Assembly: GCA_002633005.1 (NCBI GenBank)
Contig: NMRA01000373.1
Coordinates: forward strand, 391,459-441,486
DNA length: 50,028 nucleotides
Source: Phoronis australis
Lineage: Eukaryota > Phoronida > Phoronidae
Reading direction: 5' to 3'
The translations under genes and the position numbers were made by a program. Positions 42,180 through 50,028 of the stretch are shown piece by piece; the first letter of the stretch is position 1; every line of letters begins with the position of its first letter. The notes below the pieces were generated by a model, which worked only from the letters and a program-made list of their open reading frames with translations, had not been told where the DNA came from and did not search any database.

Positions 42180-42368
42180 CTATTCCAGCCCTTTGCAATC
42201 ATACCTCCCCTCCGGTTTGGCACCAGGAGTTAGGATTGGGTATCCGGCTGACAGCATTTGTAAGTAGTCCTGCAGATCTTTCTTTTCATTTATCTCCTTT
42301 CGGATGTCCCTGCAGATGGGCATGAGCTGCCTTACAACATCTATAGTGGCGCTTGTTACCCATCTCAC
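42180..42368 (-). CDS. Short ORF, unrecognised, inside the recombinase insert
   Basis: 62 codons with a charged helical stretch (CRDIRKEINEKKDLQDYLQ) and a PILTPGAKPEGRYD end. It starts with ATG and lies antisense to the recombinase. A GTAAGT donor-like site occurs about 30 bp upstream on the same strand. It may be a fragment of a gene carried by the inserted element; no family is recognised. Confidence 0.25.
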   Translation of the reverse strand: MRWVTSATIDVVRQLMPICRDIRKEINEKKDLQDYLQMLSAGYPILTPGAKPEGRYDCKGLE

Positions 42369-42540
42369 CAGAGATTACCATTTTATGTTACTTACCTGTA
42401 TAATTGTATTAGTCATGATAAATGACCTTATGTCGCCTACCTCGGTCTCCTTTTCATCTCTGGTTACGAACTTGGGACGCACGTATTATTTATCTATTAT
42501 TCGGGACATATGTCGACCATAAAAAATATGGTACATAATC

Positions 42541-43280
42541 ACGCTCACACTTGCAAAGATTTTATTGTTCACTGGTGATTTTAATTACGATGCATTGTGT
42601 AAGAAGACGGTGGGTAAAATCAAGGCATGGGAACGAGAGTTGGGTGTGCAGAATATTAACCTGCACACAAGGGTTACCGACAAAACTTTCACATGCCTTG
42701 GTCTTATTATTGTTTTATAGTATACCCATTGGGATTATTGATCATGATCTTGAACTTAAAACTGCTCTCAACAACGAGCTAGCCCTTAAATCCATGACTG
42801 GCTGGTTCAAAATAAACTCACTCTGAACGTTAGTAAAACCAAGTCCATGCTGTTAGGACCCCACCAGAAATTAAAACATACATGTAACTGTCCCTTTCTT
42901 TCAACGGTTCTCCTATCGAGAGTGTCGACAAGTTTAGGTACTTGGGATTCCAATTCCAAATGTAATGTGTACATAGATCACATCACAAAGTAATGGGCCT
43001 CATTTTAGATCCCAATCTTAGATATAATATGCACATAGATCAAATCACAAAGTAATTATCAAACAAAATCGGCGTACTTAAACGTCCACTAAGTAAATTT
43101 CTTAATGTCGAGCACTCTTAAGACACTTTAACATTTTATTATTCAGCCTCATATTGGTATTGTTTGCTGATTTGGAGACACACCAGCGACACACTTGTCA
43201 GCAAAGTCCAAGTAATTCAAAATACAGCCGCTTACGCTATCCTGCTAGACAAGAGTGTTATTAAAGTAATGAAAACAGGT
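42541..43280 (+). pseudogene. Endonuclease end and RT part of the same non-LTR retrotransposon
   Basis: 42541-42715 encodes a GDFNYDALCKKTVG block and TRVTDKTFTCLGLI, the end of the endonuclease domain. After a deletion, 42720-42870 encodes LKTALNNELALKSMTGWFK and LNVSKTKSMLLG, the RT thumb region that follows the catalytic centre. Around 42900-43260 come PIESVDKFRYLG-like, VKVIQN-like and AAYAILL pieces in shifting frames. The catalytic xxDD part is missing between them. Order and strand match the 40742-40977 fragment. Confidence 0.75.
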
Positions 43281-44304
43281 ATGAAACATATTTAAAAACA
43301 ACCTTCCTTTGGCAAGAGGTCCTTTGTCAAGATCCAACTCAAATTAACTTTTTAGTCTTTTTGTTAGATTTGAAATTTACCAAGTTAAAACTGCTCTCCC
43401 CATTGCAGGCTTTACTCTGTGCAAATGCCAGAGTAAAACAAGTTGGGTGTAATAAGGACCACCATTGTTAAGAAAGTAGTGCTAGCTATTACCTTCCCAC
43501 TTCATTAGCTCAGATCTACATTAATACAAAGGGCGAGCTGAATAGGCTCCATACAAGTTGTCTGGGGCTTAGGGAATCAGAGGGGTGACCAGTGTAAGCG
43601 AGAAATTCTCCACAAGAATGCATCATCATCTAGAACAACTTGATCAGTGCTGTAATAATTTTTTTCCTTCAATATGTGATGCTTCTTCAATTTAATCGAG
43701 AAGTTACTAAATTAACAACTACCATCTGATTTTTGTTGCATGACAGAAGTGGGCTGTGACCACAAGTTGTAGTGTACGTACCCCTTTATGCAAGTACGAT
43801 GCATTAGGCCATAAAATTTTTTTCGGTGGTACTTGTACAAAAATATTTTAGATTACAAAGGTAGAGTGATAGTGCTTTAAAAACAACCCAGCTTTCATAG
43901 TAATACGACATCCTTCATTTTTCACAGAAGTGGCCACCGAATACGGACCTTGATTGTGTTTTGCCCTTTATAAGAGAGGGACAAGTCCAGACCAATTTTA
44001 TAAGCCCCAAAGGACAGTCTTCCTTCACATACTATCCTAAAACTTGCTACTTGGTTTTTGCACGAGTGTTTTGAGAACACGCACGCCTCTATATTCTGAT
44101 CTGAAGCATTTATGATCCAAATGCATGGCTCCATATACACAGTTTGATTTCACAACATTTAAGATGCCAATGTTTTCTTAACCTCTCTAGAAAAGTGTTG
44201 TTTCATCCAAATTATGGTCCACAATCAGTACAACCCTATTGTGTTTTGGTAGTGTCTCTTTTCGAGAGTGTAAGTAGAGCACTCTTTTGTGTAAACGATT
44301 TCCC
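43281..44304. other. 3' remnant of the non-LTR element and 3' flank of the zinc-finger gene
   Basis: Degenerate frames to about 43600 fit the C-terminal part of the retrotransposon but are not firm. The 17-bp repeat lies at 43768-43784. The remainder is probably the 3' UTR of the minus-strand zinc-finger gene. Confidence 0.45.
43768..43784 (+). repeat. 17-bp direct repeat TGTAGTGTACGTACCCC, right copy
   Basis: Exact match to 40532-40548, 3.2 kb apart, on the far side of the split non-LTR element. Confidence 0.6.
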
Positions 44305-45371
44305 TCACACACTACACCAGTATGGTCTATCGCCAGAGTGGGTTCTTGTGTGGTCAAGAAGAGTATGATTTCGTATAAAAGTCTTTCCGCACACACTACA
44401 GGTGTATGGTCTCTCGCCAGTGTGCATTCTTGTGTGTTCACGAAGAGATTGATTTCGTCTAAAAGTCTTTCCACACACACTGCAACTGTAAGGTCTCTCG
44501 CCAGTGTGTATTCTTGTGTGCTGAAGAAGATTTTGATTTTGACTGAAATTCTTTCCACACAAACTGCAGCTGTAAGGTCTCTCAACAGTGTGTGTTCTTG
44601 TGTGCTGAAGAAGATTTCGATATCCACTAAAATTCTTTCCACACCTCGAGCAACTGTATAGTTTCTCACTAGCATGAGTTTCTGTGTGGGTCGCTAGTTC
44701 ACTACTGTGTCTAAAAGACTTCCCAAACACAGCGCAACTGTACAGCTTGTCATCAGCGTGTCTGCTTGCATGCATCAGCAACGAGTTGCTTTGCCTCAAT
44801 GAGTTTCCAGAAATAGAACAGTCATATGGTCTCTCGTTAGAGTGCATTCTGGTATGATTAAGAAGAGGTTTGTCCTGGGCAAAAGAAGTCCTGCATTTGT
44901 TTGGTCTCTCATGAGTGTGTGTTCGTGAATGCACAGAAAGGTTACACCTCTTCTTGAACACCTTGTCACATATGTTGTACTTAAACTGTTGCACTTCAGT
45001 AGCGTTGTTTGTTGTACTTTGGAGTGATTCCCGAGTTACGCTAGCTGCAGTGTTTCCTTCTACAACATCATAATTATCACACTCCAGTTTGAACTCTGTA
45101 TGTAGAAATATATTTTTAACCACAGGGGAGACCACTCCATCATTAACAGCTTTGTCTTCAGTCACCTCTTGCTTGATGCAACATTCTTCTGTACTACAGT
45201 CACGTGCACTACCAGTAATACCACCTCCATTATATTTTGTGCCACAACCATCATCCAGGTTGTTCAAACATTTTCCAAGCTCCCTCTTACCTCCATCGTC
45301 ACAGCTCAGGTCATTAGGTTTTTCTTGTTCGACAGTCAATCCATCTACATGTCTTTTATCCACGTTAAAAG
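44305..45371 (-). CDS. Terminal coding exon of a C2H2 zinc-finger gene
   Basis: The frame runs from a splice acceptor (TTACAG, phase 1) at 45371 to a TGA at 44305. There is no in-frame ATG near the start, so an upstream exon must exist. The N-terminal 125 or so residues are acidic, without fingers. Nine finger positions follow with TGERPY/HERPN-type linkers. Fingers 1-4 each lack one zinc ligand (finger 1 Tyr for Cys; finger 2 second Cys deleted; finger 3 Ser; finger 4 Phe). Fingers 5-8 are complete (YSCSRCGKNF, YSCSLCGKNF, YSCSVCGKTF, YTCSVCGKTF with HTRxH ends). Finger 9 stops at its second Cys (TGA for TGT/TGC), and the residues after it also lack the His pair. Likely a nuclear DNA-binding regulator with four working fingers. 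No KRAB, BTB or ZAD part is seen in this exon. Confidence 0.85.
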
Positions 45372-45373
45372 CT
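45372..45373 (-). promoter_or_regulatory. Splice acceptor of the zinc-finger exon
   Basis: On the minus strand TATATTTTTGTGTTACAG ends at 45372: a short pyrimidine-rich tract with AG. The exon then begins CT-TTT-AAC-GTG in an open frame, supporting a phase-1 junction. Confidence 0.65.
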
Positions 45374-47649
45374 GTAACACAAAAATATATATCAAAACTT
45401 TTAGCACTTTTATTCCCAAGCTAGGAATGTTAGGACCTGTTTACAAAGGTTCAAATGCATAGCAAACATGGCCCTCCTTATCAACACAAGTTTAACACCA
45501 GGAAATTAATTTTCTTAAATCAAGTGAACATGTGTATTAAAACTACATTGCATCATCGCGATTTTCATTCTTTCTAGTCAAGCTTCTAGAAGACTTAGTA
45601 GTTCAAATAACTAGACTATAAGCCATGCTGAAAACTCCTTTCCAATGAATAGATCAAGGCTTAGGTTTTTGTTAACAAAATCACCATCACTTCCGCACCA
45701 ATTTTGAAAATTCAAAATTTAGCATAGTCCAATTTTTACTCCTCTGTTTAGATTTTAAGGTTTCCATTAGTTTGCATGTCTCAAAAAATGGAAAAGTATA
45801 GCCTGCACGCTATGAAGCCTTTGTTCAAGATAAAAGGTGAGAGTGAAATGTGTAAGAGCCTGTCCAACAGACCATACGAAACATTGGAGAAATTTAATAT
45901 TTCTCCAAATAGATTCTCAACTGAGGGGATACTTAAGCATGTTACATCAAAAATTTACCCATAACATTAAGAGACCGAGCCATTCCGTAAAGAGGTGGAC
46001 AATGCTTCTCCACATCACCCTGGGAAAACGAGCGTCGCTGTATGACATTGATATATACTGTGTGGTACAGGGCAATTATCGCATTAGCAATGTCTAAAGC
46101 AAAAAATACTGGCTGAAATAAATTGAAATAGTATGGATAAAATCTGGAAGTTTCTAACACGTTTGACTTCTGAAATAGGAAAGGTATCGTGCAATCCCTC
46201 TTCAAGAAATAAATGCAATAAAAATAAGCTGAAATTTTGAGATGGGATGTTATTTCATGACAACAGTTTTGAGTTGATGTATATTTGTATTCAATGTATT
46301 CATTCTGCATGAGAGATGACTGGCGTTAGCCTCATGACAAAAAAGACTGACAGAGACTGTTCACTAACAAAAATAGGTCGATATCAGGCCTCTGAAAACC
46401 AGTGTTGTCTGGAATATAGACTACCTTAAACGCGAATTAGTTCTCACGAAAATAGACTTTAAGCCAAACCCCATTTTATCCTTGGCATGTTCTGTACTGT
46501 ACTGAAACCATAAAGCTGCGCTTTAAGGAATTTTGATTATTTGCAAAAAATAGTCAATCTAAATGTGAACATTTGAAAAAATGCCAGATATTGCATGTTT
46601 GTGCTGCAGGAATAGGATGGTACTTTTTACTATTTAGATATACAGTAGCACATTCAACACTTCAGAACACAATCAATGAAGTGGTGTTCGTACCACTTAT
46701 GCTCAAATATGACTTCATATTAAATGAATTTGAACTACAAACTCTGACAGACAGGAGAGTTGATTATCGAGGGCATTTCATGTATTGAGTGGTAAATGGA
46801 CTGGTCTTGGCCGATCTCCACGCAACTTTCTCACAGCTGCAAAGACGCAGTTTGTGAGACCATAGACCAAGAACACTAAGCAGTCACCACCCTGGTGTTA
46901 GCGAAGTGACGACCACGGATACGTTTTGTGCTTTGCCTTGCTCATGAAGTGTCTTAATTGCAGCATTAAAATAAAATAAAATATAAAAAATAATTCTGAG
47001 GAAATGGTTACCCACGAGTTAAGACAAAAACAAACCAACACAACTGTGATAAGTTACAGTATTTTGCCATTGATTTCTGAATTACGTATGTCAACTTACC
47101 ACAATAATCTTCAGCGTAAATTCAAAGGACAGAAAACATCAGAAAAGAAAGTTTTTTCACTGAGAAGTCTTAATTTTGTTGGATTTTGTGGTTTTCAGTA
47201 CATTTTTACCCAGAAGTTAATTATCAACTGATTCAGGATACCGGAAATAACTGTCATTTGGTAAAACACACAGAATCATGACTGACTTGTCAGCAACATC
47301 AGTGAATTGAGTACGAGCAGGTTAGTGTACCGACTGGAGTGTCCAAACTTCAGAAGTACATACCAGTAAAAAACAACTTATCACTTAAATACGAGACTCT
47401 AAGACTAGCACAGGTGATAACTTTTTGGCACTTCATACATGAACAGAACAGATTTAAGGCATAGGTGGCGCCATCTAGTGTTGGCTCGCATTTCACCTGT
47501 TAAACCGCAGGCGACAGGGAACTTAAATAGCGTCTCCTAATTGCTTTAGGATTGTGGTGTTGCCATACAGACGAAGATCATAAAGACAGTAAATCACGCT
47601 GAGGCAATGAAAAGAGGGACACATTTGGACAATCAGGGTTTGACGTTAT
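45374..47649. other. Probable intron or upstream region of the zinc-finger gene
   Basis: AT-rich, with only short frames. Around 46803-46870 a TGGTCTTGG...CCATAGACCA pair and CTCACAGCTGC/GCAGTTTGTGAG pair form a possible nested hairpin, MITE-like. I could not find the preceding exon. Confidence 0.45.
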
Positions 47650-47945
47650 AAAAATCGCCAGGTCGCATTTTGCAACCTAGCCAAAATCCCAGGTCGCATT
47701 TTCAAAATCCAGCTCGCATTCATAAGTGCCAGGTCACAAAATTATCAGCCATTTTTATGCGCCAAAATTGATGATTTTAGATAATCGAAAAATGTTTAGA
47801 TTATCCTCTTCCCTGCAACGTTATCAGGACTCGACATAACGAGCTGCAGGTCGCCCCTGCGACCTGACTTTGGAAATGCGAGCTGAGATTTTTGACAGCT
47901 CGTATCAAGTCGCAAAAGGCGACCTGGAATTTCCAACATATGAGA
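47650..47945. repeat. Cluster of AGGTCGCA / TGCGACCT motifs in both orientations
   Basis: Forward copies CCAGGTCGCATTTT at about 47661 and 47692, with variants CCAGCTCGCATT and GCCAGGTCACAA. Next come CAGGTCGCCCCTGCGACCTG (a near-palindrome, about 47847-47866), AAATGCGAGCTGAG, and AAGTCGCAAAAGGCGACCTGG. The copies form an overall inverted arrangement about 190 bp apart. No known regulatory family is assigned. Confidence 0.6.
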
Positions 47946-49311
47946 GCTGAGTTTTTACAGTTCTCGGCAGATACCTAGCAAATATAAAGCAACTCTAGTC
48001 AATCCGATCATTATTTGGCCGTTGCCAAATCCAAGTTCAAAAGAACGCTAGCCGAAAACTTTCCTCGCGATGACTTGTAAGCAAGTCGCGCGAATATGAG
48101 ATATGCAGAATCGATCTTTGACGCGTTTCATTGACTAACATTTTCGGCTACTTTTGTAAATTTCCGGATTCGCCGAAGAAGTTTTCGGGCCACTGCATAA
48201 CTCGTGATAAAACGTCACAAAACAGCGGTGTTTCTACTAATTCTTAAGCGATCAACTTACCAAATTTTGTGGTGGACAAATATGCTAATTTTTCGCGTAA
48301 GATGTCCTTATTACATGTATCAAATATCCACGAAAATATCCCTGATATCGCACTGCGCACTGGTTGGTCCCGTTGTTAGCGCGCAAGCGGTCCCGGAAGA
48401 CAATCGTGAGTTAGAGATGTGCATCTCACTTTTTATAGCATAAGACAGCCAAAGTGAAAATGACAACCCTGGTAATCGCCAAACGAAGGCAACGTTTTTA
48501 CTTTCAGTTGCCAAGAAATCCCCAAACCCTTTTACTTGTTTCTGGGGCTACGTGCGCGAAATATGAATTGTCTTTCACACGTTGTTGCCAACGTAAAGTG
48601 TAGACCTACTCCAGCGATTCAAGTGTCTGATCTCAAGCGTGCGCACCACTTCAAAGCTGCAAATCAAAAGAGAACAGTGACAGTCCTAACTAAACGAGTA
48701 TACCGGCTTGGTTCTGTTAAGCACCCGGGTACGCGCCAGTGGTTTATTTGAAAATGAACTCATAAATTACCGGCCGTTATAAAAGACCCGATCGGCTTTA
48801 CGATATTCCCCGGGACCGATATAATCCAAGAACTGATATTTTCCTGTGACGATGCTTCCCGAGGTCGATGTTCCCTAAACCCTATATTCTATGCCCGTAG
48901 CCAGCTATTGCATCTAAACGGGTACTAGATGCGAAATTGTGGTTGGCGAACTTTTTATTCTTCTCTTCATACACCNTCGGTTAATCTCAAGATCGTATGC
49001 AGGCCTACGTGAACTCGGAATACCCACTCAAATAATCACGTTCAAGCTACTATAATTAGTTAACGGGTGAAATAAGTGCTCTTTGAACCAATAATTACAG
49101 AAATTCACTACATTGAACAAAATATTCACCAGATTTCCTTAATGTGTATTTAATGAATAGCTCACGCTTACGCGATCTTCAGATTAAGCAAAATTCAAGT
49201 TCACGCATACCAAACAAGTAATGACAGGCGTTCGGTATAAGATAGGTTGTCCTCCGTTGAAAAGGCTTGCTAATCGTCCTCAAGTTGAATATTACCGCCG
49301 TAAAGTTTGAA
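47946..49311. other. Gene-free stretch
   Basis: Mixed composition, with one undetermined base near 48976. Frames at 48204-48751 show no domain. No clear repeat ends. Confidence 0.45.
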
Positions 49312-49401
49312 ATGAAGATCAGTTTGGGTGCTGGACTTATCTGCGATTCCAGATGGCTGTTACACGGTCTCAGTAAGGACACGGCAGATTTTGCTCGACA
49401 G
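49312..49401 (+). CDS. Possible first coding exon with consensus splice donor
   Basis: ATG at 49312 opens exactly 30 codons, and CAG|GTAAGT at 49399-49407 gives a perfect donor. The piece has an ISLGAGLICDSRWLLHGL stretch that could form an amphipathic helix. No domain is recognised and no downstream exon is visible before the window ends. The donor consensus is the only strong support. Confidence 0.25.
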
Positions 49402-49407
49402 GTAAGT

Positions 49408-50028
49408 CGTCAACGGATGTCCGAGGCGCACTTGTTACAGCAATGCTAACCATACTTAGTTTTCAGAATGTTATGGTAGATTTATTTTACTGCCTAGCAG
49501 TACAGAACTCACCGACATTACAATATTCCATTAGTAAAACCCTTGGTGTCTTTGACTGAGTATTTTTTGCGTTATTTTACTGTTTTAGTTGTTTAGCCCT
49601 CGGGCTCGGTTTCGTCCACTATTGTGTCGTGGATTAATTTGAGCAAACAAAGAAACCACAATTACAAGTGTTTCTTATGTAAAAGTAAGGGGATTCAAGG
49701 TAAGGGCTATTGAAACCAATTAAGATTTGTTGTGTCATTGGTTGATCTAAGCCATAACAGCCAGCAATCCTTGAGTAATAATCATTTAATAATCCTCTCT
49801 TTTGCGAATGAAGTCATCTTGCAGTGTGTATAGAGACTGATAGTCTATACAGCCTGTTAGTGCTAGTCTTGATACTCTAGCAGCCCTACACAACTAACTA
49901 GTCTTGTGGTTGTTTATGTTGACAGGCAGTCTATGCATGTAACCAGCTAGTCCTACAGTGCTGATCGAATCCAACGTCCTATCGAACGAACTTCAGCCTC
50001 AGTCAGGCCTCGGGTGACCTTCAACCGG
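49408..50028. other. No recognised gene to the window end
   Basis: If 49312-49401 is an exon, this would be its first intron. It contains TAG/CTAGT-rich short inverted runs near 49830-49950 but nothing assignable. Confidence 0.4.

Noticed and set aside
44305-44307. TGA at a Cys position of the last zinc finger as a selenocysteine codon
   Set aside because: The residues after it also lack the His pair and linker, so this finger is simply decayed. No SECIS-like structure was seen near the 3' end.
44187-44675. Two long frames overlapping the zinc-finger exon (162 codons minus strand; 124 codons plus strand at 44287-44661)
   Set aside because: Both are periodic shadows of the repeated zinc-finger coding sequence in other frames.
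1-50028. Bacterial or viral contig contamination
   Set aside because: Splice sites, eukaryotic gene families and layered eukaryotic transposons occur throughout; no bacterial gene organisation.

Overview
The window is animal (metazoan) nuclear DNA, most likely from an aquatic invertebrate; I cannot place it more precisely. The reasons are a spliced C2H2 zinc-finger gene, a NAT8/camello-type acetyltransferase gene, sparse genes in AT-rich intergenic DNA, frequent TACATGTA palindromes, and a mixed load of LTR, non-LTR, tyrosine-recombinase and TIR elements. There are no operons, bacterial-style ribosome binding sites or CRISPR arrays.

1-17,886: one nested transposon complex. The outer element is an env-bearing Ty3/gypsy-type LTR retroelement on the minus strand (208-17,882; GGCT target duplication; TG..CA LTRs; polypurine tract; primer-site candidate). 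Its gag, protease, RT, RNase H, integrase and F-like env are all broken. Three insertions interrupt it. A 2.1 kb element with 12-bp TIRs, itself carrying a GC-rich MITE, sits in the left LTR. A 546-bp 5'-truncated non-LTR element sits in the right LTR. A second, apparently intact gypsy-type element (3,518-8,728) lies between env and the 3' LTR; it has identical 137-bp LTRs and one 1595-codon gag-pol ORF.

17,887-28,222: mostly gene-free DNA with MITEs, microsatellites, a 240-bp-period duplication and a small FN3-like reading-frame remnant. 28,223-28,894: an intact intronless NAT8-like membrane acetyltransferase gene, the best host-gene candidate.

29,698-39,573: a repeat-rich block. Two tandem copies of a ~1 kb unit come first. 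Next is a 5.5 kb segment bounded by 160-bp inverted repeats (31,780-37,293), holding five ~136-bp minisatellite units and a decayed minus-strand copy of a large gene with PIN/XPG-like nuclease motifs. A divergent THAP zinc-finger remnant follows just outside, then a 1.4 kb palindrome related to the tandem units and a second 455-bp palindrome. I rate this block the most interesting part of the window.

40,532-43,784: a CR1/L2-like non-LTR retrotransposon remnant split within its endonuclease domain by a pyrimidine-rich insertion carrying a dead tyrosine recombinase. 44,305-45,371: the last coding exon of a C2H2 zinc-finger gene (minus strand), with intact central fingers, degenerate outer fingers and a preserved splice acceptor. 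45,374-50,028: no firm gene; a cluster of AGGTCGCA-type inverted motifs and one weak exon candidate with a consensus donor.
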